From: Lentisphaerota bacterium
GTDB taxonomy: Bacteria; Verrucomicrobiota; Lentisphaeria; Victivallales; Victivallaceae
DNA length: 53,784 bases
Direction: 5' to 3'
Assembly: GCA_015061885.1 (NCBI GenBank)
Contig: SUVS01000015.1
Coordinates: forward strand, 1 to 53,784
The notes beneath the pieces were generated by a model. That model saw only the letters and a list, made by a program, of their open reading frames with translations. It searched no databases and was not told the DNA's origin. Made by a program: the position numbers and the translations under genes. Each line of letters opens with the position of its first letter. Position 1 is the stretch's first letter. This document shows, in pieces, positions 26,301 to 33,089 of this stretch.

Positions 26301-26728
26301 TCCTGCACGATAGGTTCAATGACCAGTGCGTAATGTTTCCACTCGCCTGGGACAGCCATTTTTCCGCCGTCAGTACGGCCGATAAACTCTTTACCGTTAT
26401 GCAGATAGCCATTCATCACCCCGTCATCAAAACGGGTCAGCATCCAGCTGTCGGGTTTATAAAGCAAATCCTGCCCGGGCTTTTTGAGTTGGTCAAAAGC
26501 GGCAATACAGCTGATGGTCAAACCTTTTTTGCCGACTTTAAAATTTTCACTGCCGGCGATTTCGGCATGACTCTGACCGCCGTTCAAGTACAATATACCG
26601 TTTTTAAGCACGGCACCGTTTTTCAAACGGAACGCTGCGGGATCGTTGAAATCGACCTTTAATACACTCCCGGCACAGAGTATTGCCGAAAGCATGGTCA
26701 TAAATATTGCAGAAAGCGATTTTATCAT
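23315..26728 (-). CDS. Large secreted LamG + DUF6259-like putative glycosidase
   Basis: 1137 residues, signal peptide MIKSLSAIFMTMLSAILCAG. Residues ~22-215 are a LamG-type jelly roll (VDFNDPAAFRLKNGA, GEWKHYALVIEPI, GYALSIFINGDLEARTENF). A helical linker of ~100 residues leads to a beta-sandwich (~310-530) and a barrel-like region (~560-900) with CPGWLLVRPITDRTG, FEIPFGIHLEDWDD, YTKPYTNARLW, PFAIMCPGAKGWQDFMVKRSKQL and GFMALYHDEIAAANPYICFD. This arrangement is what I recall of DUF6259 proteins of Lentisphaerota and Planctomycetota; the assignment needs a profile search. A C-terminal sandwich ends the protein. Candidate catalytic acids are in LEDWDD and YHDEIAA (inference). It starts 1 bp after the preceding LamG gene. 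Last gene of module 2. Confidence 0.82.
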   Translation of the reverse strand: MIKSLSAIFMTMLSAILCAGSVLKVDFNDPAAFRLKNGAVLKNGILYLNGGQSHAEIAGSENFKVGKKGLTISCIAAFDQLKKPGQDLLYKPDSWMLTRFDDGVMNGYLHNGKEFIGRTDGGKMAVPGEWKHYALVIEPIVQDEEGKYGYALSIFINGDLEARTENFDFKLNENDLPVILGRGKAGDIWNMRGKIAACRIEAKALSGEELFKEASGSKLLKIARGSNIEITPQLKKAFASLPGNLPARDWLVAALTKAAAAGAEQKALALAVAKLAGCKASSLEVLAKEWNKAQDAVKMIVGKRMALVYVAHPGNAFPLRGMLDRKSNREIFGRETMGFRLKTLQGKKSIDTVYNDPSWQKTLAVTGNKAVITFRNKLAEAVITQTLVNGSRLESHIAVKMLDKQKLLKEVVFPELAFAKLKSGTDKMVYPCKEGVIVDNPTTKKSPRIRQNMFYPRSYLTMQFGAYYDSKSGIYFAFEDPKGQIKQYYAQGFKGDLKSYWTGFAPWKAGSKGGNSYNMSGVSAIELYDGEWYEAARLYRKFVAGKANWWVKDLPRKDSPEWFRNCPGWLLVRPITDRTGVDNARNQLLYLREYFEIPFGIHLEDWDDMRTHHYPHFDEVFPWTEKFVRDLRSRDIYTKPYTNARLWAVKDGGLCEYDYMFTSHGKKYAVKNFDGTMNYEYYGPNFYRNGPPKTQAPFAIMCPGAKGWQDFMVKRSKQLFNVGFMALYHDEIAAANPYICFDPNHGHLLNDPDVWMTGHRKFMHAIRRQNPNTGHDCEDGAETFLDMLDAFMVWRWYGIDPVFMAVYSGRAQFTGKRFGYASTIRRLEESFYIKLALQLVNAEQLGWFHMIDMQWDERRLYTKKMFHMRNMLLKYFNEGEMLKPVKFIRPVGKIASDWGKYLNDEGLTATNKIISGIYGRNDGMAVMILANTVDEKLTFEPDLKAYNKKIAAICTENGVVNSTVLTLEPRTSAVILLADKITPAVKAEVDRIDSYMRRIGSFTAGLAPHNAVKLRKSGKTAFDITQAVSFGNATGVVDAYLALDRSFAGWLGRNPVFAFNPVKAPAEARFIQINLAGVTGNGKIELLQNGVTLTVFEVNQSSGKIVSPRKVKINSSHPVIFQCSGAWQGKLLDWKML

Positions 26729-26729
26729 T

Positions 26730-27368
26730 TCAGAAACCCTTGATTACATCATCGCTCAAAACACCTTCCGCGATCCGGAGGCGGTAAATATCGCCCTTGA
26801 TACCCCATTGAGTCCAGCCGCACCCCAGCGAAACATTGTTTTTGCCGACGGCGGGAGTCGCCATCCAGCTTTGCATGGAGCCGTTGTGATACAATTTGCC
26901 ATCGCACCAGATATTTATTTTAAGCTCTTTGGAAATGGTGATGACATAGCGGTGCGGCTTGCTGAAGTCTGCATTGCAGTAATAGCCGGGCATCCACTTT
27001 TTGCCGTCATGAAAATTGATATACAAACGGTTCTTTTCTTTGCCGATAAGCCATTCGCGGGTTTTCATTGCCAGCATCTGCAGATTTTTGGGATTGTTTT
27101 CTTTCTTTTCCAAAGCCATATCAAATGCCACAGTTATACCCTTATCCAGAGTAAAATGACCGCTGCCGGGGATGGCAACTGCCTTGTCAGAGCCATCAAG
27201 ATGCAGAGCAGATTTTCCGGCGGTGCCGCCGATTTTGACAAAGGCTGGCAGTTGCGGCATCGGGACTTTGCCTTTTGCTGCCGGAGCACTACCGGTAAAG
27301 TCAAAATCAACAGCACTCAAGTTAGTTACAGCCGCAACTGCGGCAAAAAGAACGATCAGTTTTTTCAT
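26730..27368 (-). CDS. Secreted LamG/concanavalin A-like protein, module 2
   Basis: 212 residues, signal peptide MKKLIVLFAAVAAVTNLSA, then one LamG-type domain: SALHLDGSDKAVAIPGSGHFTLDKGITVAFDMAL, PHRYVITISKELKINIWCDGKLYHNG and IKGDIYRLRIAEGVLSDDVIKGF. Binding role inferred, no catalytic motif. Its stop lies 1 bp before the start of the 1137-residue protein, which itself begins with a LamG domain, so the two are probably made in a fixed ratio. It starts 14 bp after the pseudopilin gene. Confidence 0.88.
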   Translation of the reverse strand: MKKLIVLFAAVAAVTNLSAVDFDFTGSAPAAKGKVPMPQLPAFVKIGGTAGKSALHLDGSDKAVAIPGSGHFTLDKGITVAFDMALEKKENNPKNLQMLAMKTREWLIGKEKNRLYINFHDGKKWMPGYYCNADFSKPHRYVITISKELKINIWCDGKLYHNGSMQSWMATPAVGKNNVSLGCGWTQWGIKGDIYRLRIAEGVLSDDVIKGF

Positions 27369-27382
27369 TTTTTCCGTATCCT

Positions 27383-28159
27383 TTATTTACAGTTAAATCC
27401 TGATTTTACATTTATACCGCGCCAAAGAAAGTTTCTGTTTACGGCAGAATCCGGCACAGCCGGATTGTAATCTTCCGCCGGAGCCGCCGAAATGGCTTTC
27501 CAGTCGGTTGTATCAGCGTGTCCATCCGTATAAACAACATTGGCTACATAGTTTGCTCCATGCCGTGTGGATATGCGTCCTTCACTGATCCAGTCATTTC
27601 CGATGCTTTTTTTGTTAGCACTGTCGGTAGCAAAAACAGCCAGAGTCGGCTCCATAATGCTGGTAAGTGTACGGAAATAGGTGCTGTAAACCGATGCAGT
27701 ACCATCCGTAGCCCCGCAGAGAGTCAAATTGCACAAATAGTGTGTAGAAAGCTGGAAGTTTGGTTCATGACCAAATGGAATACTTTCCGACGGACAGCGG
27801 TATGTACTGCTGTCGCATACTCCGGGGGCGTTGGTTTTGCCGTTTACATAAACTACACCATAACCTTGCAAAGCTAATTGCGAGTGCCAATACCAATCTG
27901 TTTGCATTTTGCCGGGAATGATCCACTCTTTATTGTCTTGAGTGTACATACACTGTGCCAAACCGATCTGTTTAAGATTTGATAAACAGCTTGAAAGGCG
28001 GGCCCGTTCCCGTGCCGCCGACAAAGCGGGCAGCAGCATTGCCGCCAAAATGGCAATGATGGCGATTACAACAAGTAATTCTATCAGGGTAAAGCACGCT
28101 TTACCCTGCCCATGGGCAGGTTTTTCCAAACCACTGTGGTGTCCTGACGAAACATTCAT
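27383..28159 (-). CDS. Pseudopilin-type protein, module 2
   Basis: 258 residues. The long leader ([22 protein letters not shown]) precedes [17 protein letters not shown] and [24 protein letters not shown]. Residues PAHGQGKAC come from an in-frame palindromic element, and Cys occupies the -1 position instead of Gly. The body has YRCPSES with paired cysteines, and the C-terminal [22 protein letters not shown] matches the RHG...DGH motif of DUF1559-like pseudopilins. GGAGG lies seven bases before the ATG. It is separated from the metallophosphatase gene by 212 bp carrying another palindrome and a tiny open frame. Expected to be inserted in the inner membrane and to join a secretion or surface filament (inference). 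Confidence 0.9.
   Translation of the reverse strand: MNVSSGHHSGLEKPAHGQGKACFTLIELLVVIAIIAILAAMLLPALSAARERARLSSCLSNLKQIGLAQCMYTQDNKEWIIPGKMQTDWYWHSQLALQGYGVVYVNGKTNAPGVCDSSTYRCPSESIPFGHEPNFQLSTHYLCNLTLCGATDGTASVYSTYFRTLTSIMEPTLAVFATDSANKKSIGNDWISEGRISTRHGANYVANVVYTDGHADTTDWKAISAAPAEDYNPAVPDSAVNRNFLWRGINVKSGFNCK
28085..28120. repeat. In-frame palindromic element B in a pseudopilin gene
   Basis: CAGGGTAAAGC (28085-28095) and GCTTTACCCTG (28098-28108) form 11-bp arms around 2 nt and overlap the perfect palindrome CCTGCCCATGGGCAGG (28105-28120). On the coding strand it encodes PAHGQGKAC directly before FTLIELL. Same element as at 50216-50292, lacking the outer right arm. Confidence 0.88.
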
Positions 28160-28215
28160 TTTTTTCCTCCGTTACGATATTCAAAGGATTTGCTGTTAAT
28201 TTTGTTTTCTGTTCT

Positions 28216-28277
28216 GCTGTAAAACTGTTTTACAGCCCCGTTTTTAATTTTGTTCTGAAACTCAAATTTTTGAGCAT
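28216..28277 (-). other. Tiny open frame ended by a palindrome, upstream of the module 2 pseudopilin
   Basis: On the minus strand GGAGGTGG precedes an ATG at 28277, giving 15 codons (MLKNLSFRTKLKTGL) whose TAA stop (28232-28230) lies in the 21-bp palindrome GCTGTAAAAC-T-GTTTTACAGC (28216-28236). The peptide resembles the basic leader of the pseudopilin relic at 50360 (MLKTFFRR...). It may be a broken pseudopilin start or a leader peptide. On the plus strand the palindrome is followed by T-rich sequence, but no plus-strand gene ends here. Confidence 0.3.
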
Positions 28278-28371
28278 CCACCTCCATTGCCGTCCATCGA
28301 CGGAAGTTTATTTATTGTTTTGTGTATTCAAGATTTTTATTTCAATTTCTTATTCAGATGCAACTGACAAA

Positions 28372-30246
28372 TTATTTATCTTTGTGCTGAAGCTGTAATT
28401 TGTTGCCTTTTTCAATAACTTTGCCGGCTTTGGTTATTTCAAAACTGTCAAAACAGTTGTGTTTGTCGTCATAAGACTTTACTTCGATAAGTTGACCATT
28501 CACTTTTACAACAGTTGCTGAAATTTCCAGCGGACTGCTTTTGCCGGGCCCTTCCACAGTTACTATGGTGAAGGGGTATTTTTTGCCGTCAGTTATATCG
28601 CCGGGATCAACAGTGTTGTTGGCATACACGGCAGTCGAACCGGGCACGCTCCGCCGGTAGCGGTGGATGTGTCCTGCCAGCCAGAGGTGGATCTGTGTTG
28701 CCGGATTGATGGCGGCTTTCAACAGCGGCTCCGCCATAAAACGGATATTGTCATTCATCCGGGAACGCCGGTGGGTATGAGGGGCTTCGTGTGCGAGAAC
28801 AATGCGGAAGTCAGCATTTTTGTATTCATCTGATTTTACCGTTTCCGCCAGCCATTTTTTCTGCTCTTGCATGTATTCACGCATGGCATCGGCGGTCATG
28901 GAATTCAGTTTCATGTCAGTATCATCGCCGCCGGTATCCAGCACGATAAAAAAAGTTTTGCCGTAGCTGAATGTGTAGTAACCCCGTTCTTTTTCCGCAC
29001 TCAAAAGCGAAAACCAGCGGCTGCGTTCCACTCCGCGGGTCTCGTGATTGCCGCGGATAGCAACAAACGGCTTGTTGTGATAGAGTTCTTTGCCCTGCCA
29101 GTTAAGATAACCGCCGAAAAACATCATATCAAAGTCATCGAATATCGCCGCCATATCGCCCAGCGAAACCTGAAAATCCGCCTGTTCTGCCAATTTTTGT
29201 AAATTCTTCAACAAACGGCCTCTTTTGGCAATGCTGAATTGAGTATCCCCCACGGCAAAAAAGCTGAACGGGCGGTTATCATCCGGAGCAACGGTAAAAC
29301 TGTGAGTATCCAGAGTCTGGAACTTATTGTTGCCGCTTGCCAGCAAAATGCGGTATTCATACTTTGCCCCCGGCTTCAGGTTTAAAAGAGTGATCCGGTG
29401 CAAGTCCGAGTCATTGCGTAAAACGCCGCCCAGCGTATCCCATTTCCGGAGCCATTGCGTGCTTCCGGCAAGGCGGTATTCCACCCCTGCCCCGGCAACA
29501 TAACCATCGGTAAGCAAGCCTATTGTCATACAGCCGGGAGCCGGAGCCATCAGCCACGGGCCATGACGCAATTCTGCCTGGCTGGGCAGATGTGCTTCCT
29601 GTTCGTTGCGGCGGGAGATCCGGGCCGCCGGAGTATCGGCCGGCATTTTTCCAATCGCCGTGGTAAACAATCCGATACTGCCGCTCTGCACAAGCACAGA
29701 TATTACATTTCTGCCTTTTTTCAAATCCAATGCCACTACATTATCGTGTGCGGTCGGCGGATATGCCACATTGCCGCCCGCCAGTAATGTACCACCGGTG
29801 ATCCTGCCATTGCAATAAGCCTCAAACCACCAGTCCGCACCGACACCGAGTTTGATGGTTTCATTGGCTTTGCACTCCACAACCTTTACCAGCAATGCCC
29901 GGTTGAAATTTACCGGTTTGATATTCAGAAGTTTATTCAAATCGGCTCCGTCAGCGGGGATGTCAAGCAATTTGCCGGACAACTTTTTGCCATTGATTGC
30001 AGGTACCGGCTCGTCAGCAGTAAGAGTCAAGGCATCACGCGGAGTCAGGTGCTGGTCGCAATAGACCGTCCAGCAGTTGAAGTTCTCTGCAAAATTGTTT
30101 TTGCCGCTGTCTGCGGCTGCCGACGATAAAGCCGGGAAAAGCAAAGTTGCCAGAACTGCGGTAACTGCATTCAGCGAAAAATGGTCAAATAATGCTGTCA
30201 GATGATTTTTTCTGCCGGGATGCGGATTTTCGGTTGCTTTATTCAT
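28372..30246 (-). CDS. Exported metallophosphatase (calcineurin-like, purple acid phosphatase type)
   Basis: 624 residues. An N-terminal export signal is likely, with the hydrophobic core at residues ~25-45 after a long basic start (LNAVTAVLATLLFPALSSAAA). Residues ~225-325 form a fibronectin III-like domain as in purple acid phosphatases (MTIGLLTDGYVAGAGVEYRL, LNLKPGAKYEYRILLASG). The catalytic domain begins near 330 and shows the full metal-ligand series FFAVGDTQFS, SLGDMAAIFDD, AIRGNHETRG (~399), RIVLAHEAPH and LWLAGHIHRYRR (~525). It should hydrolyse phosphate esters outside the cytoplasm; the substrate is unknown, but in this locus a phosphorylated glycan is plausible (inference). It lies 25 bp after the regulator gene. 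The gap to the pseudopilin is longer (212 bp). Confidence 0.9.
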   Translation of the reverse strand: MNKATENPHPGRKNHLTALFDHFSLNAVTAVLATLLFPALSSAAADSGKNNFAENFNCWTVYCDQHLTPRDALTLTADEPVPAINGKKLSGKLLDIPADGADLNKLLNIKPVNFNRALLVKVVECKANETIKLGVGADWWFEAYCNGRITGGTLLAGGNVAYPPTAHDNVVALDLKKGRNVISVLVQSGSIGLFTTAIGKMPADTPAARISRRNEQEAHLPSQAELRHGPWLMAPAPGCMTIGLLTDGYVAGAGVEYRLAGSTQWLRKWDTLGGVLRNDSDLHRITLLNLKPGAKYEYRILLASGNNKFQTLDTHSFTVAPDDNRPFSFFAVGDTQFSIAKRGRLLKNLQKLAEQADFQVSLGDMAAIFDDFDMMFFGGYLNWQGKELYHNKPFVAIRGNHETRGVERSRWFSLLSAEKERGYYTFSYGKTFFIVLDTGGDDTDMKLNSMTADAMREYMQEQKKWLAETVKSDEYKNADFRIVLAHEAPHTHRRSRMNDNIRFMAEPLLKAAINPATQIHLWLAGHIHRYRRSVPGSTAVYANNTVDPGDITDGKKYPFTIVTVEGPGKSSPLEISATVVKVNGQLIEVKSYDDKHNCFDSFEITKAGKVIEKGNKLQLQHKDK

Positions 30247-30271
30247 TATTTTTTCTCCTGTAAAATAATTT

Positions 30272-31366
30272 CTAAAGTGTTTTTTCCTGCCAATTTGGAT
30301 TTATGTGCCGGATGCTTTTCCGGATCACCAGTTTTGCCGGAACCTGAATGATTATCTTGCGTTCATCGCCGGATTCCACCTGTTCATATATCAATTTTGC
30401 CGCATCGCGGAAAATCCGGTCCATATTACGGTCGATAGCCGTCAAAAAGGGTTCACCGAACGGATAATTTTTATCAAACTTATCCAGATTATCAATGCTC
30501 AATATATCCGGCATCCGGTCGGCACTGGCAAAAGCACGGCAGATACCGCGGGAGGAATAACCGGAAGTGGAAATTATCAAAGTATCACTCCAATCAATGT
30601 TCTGCAATGGTTGAAAATGATAAAACGCCAGCATCCCCATTGAATCACCTTGCGGGAAAGCAAGCATTTCCACTTTATCAGAAAGCTTTTTGCCATGCAG
30701 AAAATTTTTTATTTTCCGGGCAAGCTGAATACCGTTCCAGTGCCGGATATATATAATGATTATCCTGCGATAGCTTTTCAAATCGCAAAACCGGGCAAAC
30801 TCATTGAGTGCCGGTTCAAAAAACTGAACGACTTCGCTGGTACTCAAAGTTAAATATTTGGGAAAAGTTTCGCCCACCCGGACAATGGGAATGGTCAAAT
30901 TATTCAAAACCTCCAGAGTTCTGCTGTCCAGAAAAGAGTCATGCAGAATCAGGCCATTGATTTTTTTCAGGCGTTGCTGGGCAATTTCCGGATCGCGTAA
31001 TTCATGATAACCGATAATTTGCGGCGGAGTGCCGAGTTTGTCAAGTTCGTTGAAAAGTTTTCTTACCGCGTCCTGCATCAGATAGTCCAGCGTTCCGGAA
31101 GGCAGAAGCGGTTCTCCGGCATAACCGATATGCGGTTTGGCAAGCGGATTTTTCAATACCCGGTGAAAACCGTTGTCATCTTTGGAGAGTTCTCCGGCAA
31201 TAACCATTTCGTTCAACATGCGTGAAATCGTCAGCGGAGTGGTCTGATACCGCATCGCCAGACGCCGCACCGAACCGATAAAATCTCCAGGCAGCAGACC
31301 TTTCAAATAAATATCCTGCTGAAGTTTTTGAGCAATTTCAGTGCGTTTTGATTTTTTTTGAGCCAT
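30272..31366 (-). CDS. GntR-type transcriptional regulator with LacI-like sensor domain, module 2
   Basis: 364 residues from the ATG at 31366 (MAQKKSKRTEIAQKLQQDIY), with GGAG six bases upstream; the longer frame to 31420 crosses the promoter and is rejected. Winged helix-turn-helix at residues ~5-75 (GSVRRLAMRYQTTPLTISRMLNEMVIAGEL), then a LacI/periplasmic-binding-like domain (IGYAGEPLLPSGTLDYLMQDAV, INGLILHDSFLD, RRIIIIYIRHWNGIQLARKI, PDILSIDNLDKFDKNYPFGEPFLTAIDRN). Likely ligand: a saccharide released by the module 2 enzymes. First gene of the unit. Confidence 0.9.
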   Translation of the reverse strand: MAQKKSKRTEIAQKLQQDIYLKGLLPGDFIGSVRRLAMRYQTTPLTISRMLNEMVIAGELSKDDNGFHRVLKNPLAKPHIGYAGEPLLPSGTLDYLMQDAVRKLFNELDKLGTPPQIIGYHELRDPEIAQQRLKKINGLILHDSFLDSRTLEVLNNLTIPIVRVGETFPKYLTLSTSEVVQFFEPALNEFARFCDLKSYRRIIIIYIRHWNGIQLARKIKNFLHGKKLSDKVEMLAFPQGDSMGMLAFYHFQPLQNIDWSDTLIISTSGYSSRGICRAFASADRMPDILSIDNLDKFDKNYPFGEPFLTAIDRNMDRIFRDAAKLIYEQVESGDERKIIIQVPAKLVIRKSIRHINPNWQEKTL

Positions 31367-31391
31367 AAGATTCTCCGGTTTTCTCAAAACT

Positions 31392-31420
31392 AATATATGG
31401 TAAAAAGCTGTTTTTGTCAA
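31392..31420 (-). promoter_or_regulatory. Promoter of module 2
   Basis: Minus strand TTGACA (31420-31415), 17 bp, TATATT (31397-31392), ~26 bp before the regulator ATG. A GTTTT-GAG-AAAAC dyad (31379-31391) lies directly downstream of the -10 and could be an operator. Confidence 0.8.
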
Positions 31421-31629
31421 GATGTAAACACCTGACAGTAATTACAATATCAGAAATTTTTGTATTACTTGAAGTATCACAGCAGCACAACACCGCAATA
31501 CCTGTAAAATATCAACAGAAAAGCAGTAAAATCAAAAAGTATTCAAAACAAAGTTCCCAAACGGCAGTTTGCAAATGCCAAGCGGCTTGCCCCGCCATAT
31601 ATATCTTTTGCAAATACCTTATAAATGCA

Positions 31630-31668
31630 GTGGCTGTTGCAAAAAAATTCAACTTTTGCAACAGCCAC
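31630..31668 (+). terminator. Strong plus-strand hairpin with T-rich tail, no gene upstream
   Basis: GTGGCTGTTGCAAAA (31630-31644) pairs perfectly with TTTTGCAACAGCCAC (31654-31668). On the plus strand it is followed by ACTTTGATTTTTTTG, as in an intrinsic terminator. The only genes nearby are on the minus strand, so it would end an unannotated plus-strand transcript from the 31.4-31.6 kb region. No convincing protein frame or promoter is seen there. Confidence 0.55.
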
Positions 31669-31742
31669 ACTTTGATTTTTTTGTTTTTAAGCCGGGGTGA
31701 ATTCAAAAGTCATTTACCCCAAAGGCAAAGAGCAAAACCACA

Positions 31743-31840
31743 GTCCGGCAAAAGCAGTTTGGCTGGCTGCCCGGCTTACCCGCCACAGTTTTACGCAACG
31801 GCGGGTGGTTTACCACCGGGAACGCCCCCTTTTGCCGGAC
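31743..31840. repeat. 98-bp palindromic intergenic element with 12-bp terminal inverted repeats
   Basis: GTCCGGCAAAAG (31743-31754) and CTTTTGCCGGAC (31829-31840) are perfect inverted repeats. Between them lie nested CCCGCC/GGCGGG and GGTGG-TTTA-CCACC stems. It lies 43 bp after the stop of the DUF4434-like gene (minus strand). It could be a MITE-like or REP-like element, or a large 3' structure. No coding content is seen in 31421-31882. Confidence 0.65.
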
Positions 31841-31882
31841 GACAGGCGGTGTTTTGGCTACTTTTGAGTTTTTTAAATTACC

Positions 31883-32881
31883 TCAACCATAGATTTCATC
31901 TATTATTGCCGGGTCTTTGCCGAGCATTTCCATGTATCTTGCCAGCAAGCGGCGGCTGGAACCCCATTCGGTATTGGGACTCATCAAACTGAAAAATTCG
32001 TAAGTGATGATCTTCTTTACCAGCGGCGACGCTTCCGATAATTTCATATACAGCGAGCGGTAGTCGATCTGCCGGTAAACTCCGCTGGGTTCGCCGTGGC
32101 CGGGGAACGGCTGCTGGAAAGTTTCCACATTTGTCCACAATTCTATATTGCACCGCTTGAAAAGTTCGCCGACTTTGAGATACCACTCTTTGATGCCGTT
32201 ATCCAGAATTTCGCCGTAATGACATGCCGGACAGGTTATTTTATCCTGCGGGGCACAATAATCGAGCAGGCCTGCCACGCGTTCAAAGAAGTATCTGCCG
32301 TAAATATCCACCCATTCATCGACATTGTAGCGGGAACTCATATCGCCTTTCAAACCACCGAATCCCGGCGACATGAAAGTTTTCATGTGCGGGAAGTTTT
32401 TACGCATATATTGCAGAACTTCGGTACAAATATCCAGAAAGTTGAAGTGCCACGGCAATGCTTCCAGCGTTACATACAAGCCTTTGAAGCATTTGTAATG
32501 GCTGTATTTTTCCACAGTGCGGTCGTAGTAGCGTTTGTTGTCATCGACTTCTTTCTGCCAGTCGCCCTTGTGCAGATTGGTAATGCTCTGCGGGCCGCCC
32601 AGATAGACGGTCATGCCGTATTCTTCGCTCAAACGGAAGATCATATCCAATATACATTTATCTTCTTTCCAGGTGGTTGAACGCGGATCTTCGGCAGAAA
32701 GTCTTATGCCGTTCTGTTCGCACTCGGTGCGGATAATGAAAATATGATCCATCCCGATGGCTTTCATCATTTTGAAGTCATTTTCCCAGTCTTTAAGACC
32801 GGCGTTGACGATCCCGGTATCGGAAATAAGCATATTGGCAAAAGTTCCGCTGATCGGTTTAAGTTGCACATTCTCAAGCAT
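31883..32881 (-). CDS. DUF4434-like TIM-barrel putative glycoside hydrolase, cytoplasmic
   Basis: 332 residues, no signal peptide. The start MLENVQLKPISGTFANMLISD ... LKDWENDFKMMKAIGMDHIFIIRTE resembles DUF4434, a TIM-barrel family found in glycan loci. Later strands include YGMTVYLGGPQ, FKGLYVTLEALPW, MKTFMSPGFGGLK, ITCPACHYG, IELWTNVETFQQP and KIITYEFFSLMSPNTEWGSS; the conserved acids in VTLEA, NVETF and YEFF are candidate catalytic residues (inference). AAGGAG lies eight bases before the ATG. Monocistronic: it has its own promoter at 32988-33016 and a homopolymer tract in the leader. The nearest regulator gene (30272-31366) is on the same strand downstream. Confidence 0.85.
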   Translation of the reverse strand: MLENVQLKPISGTFANMLISDTGIVNAGLKDWENDFKMMKAIGMDHIFIIRTECEQNGIRLSAEDPRSTTWKEDKCILDMIFRLSEEYGMTVYLGGPQSITNLHKGDWQKEVDDNKRYYDRTVEKYSHYKCFKGLYVTLEALPWHFNFLDICTEVLQYMRKNFPHMKTFMSPGFGGLKGDMSSRYNVDEWVDIYGRYFFERVAGLLDYCAPQDKITCPACHYGEILDNGIKEWYLKVGELFKRCNIELWTNVETFQQPFPGHGEPSGVYRQIDYRSLYMKLSEASPLVKKIITYEFFSLMSPNTEWGSSRRLLARYMEMLGKDPAIIDEIYG

Positions 32882-32903
32882 TTGTCATACTCCTTTATTT
32901 TGC

Positions 32904-32920
32904 TTTTTTTTGGGGGGGGG
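32904..32920 (-). repeat. C9-A8 homopolymer tract in the leader of the DUF4434-like gene
   Basis: On the minus strand nine C (32920-32912) are followed by eight A (32911-32904). The tract lies between the predicted transcription start (~32981) and the Shine-Dalgarno (32890-32895), with its C-run 31-39 nt before the ATG. It is the longest G/C homopolymer I noticed in the window. Confidence 0.8.
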
Positions 32921-32987
32921 AAACGATGCACCCAATTTTGTGAAACTGATATGTTGATTTATACCGCACATATTTGTTACAGTCATA

Positions 32988-33016
32988 AATATACCACACA
33001 AGTTATGATTTGTCAA
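32988..33016 (-). promoter_or_regulatory. Promoter of the DUF4434-like gene
   Basis: Minus strand TTGACA (33016-33011), 17 bp, TATATT (32993-32988). Predicted leader ~100 nt, longer than for the other genes here and containing the C9-A8 tract. It lies 74 bp after the end of the module 3 operon. Confidence 0.8.
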
Positions 33017-33089
33017 AAACGCAAAATCCATAGCTTGCCGCCGGTGGATACAGCGTACTTTGATTTTTCACAAACTTCAGAATAAATAA

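Noticed and set aside
31414-31992. 192-codon plus-strand frame in the gap between module 2 and the DUF4434-like gene
   Set aside because: It crosses a terminator hairpin and a palindromic element, has no Shine-Dalgarno and looks like no protein family.
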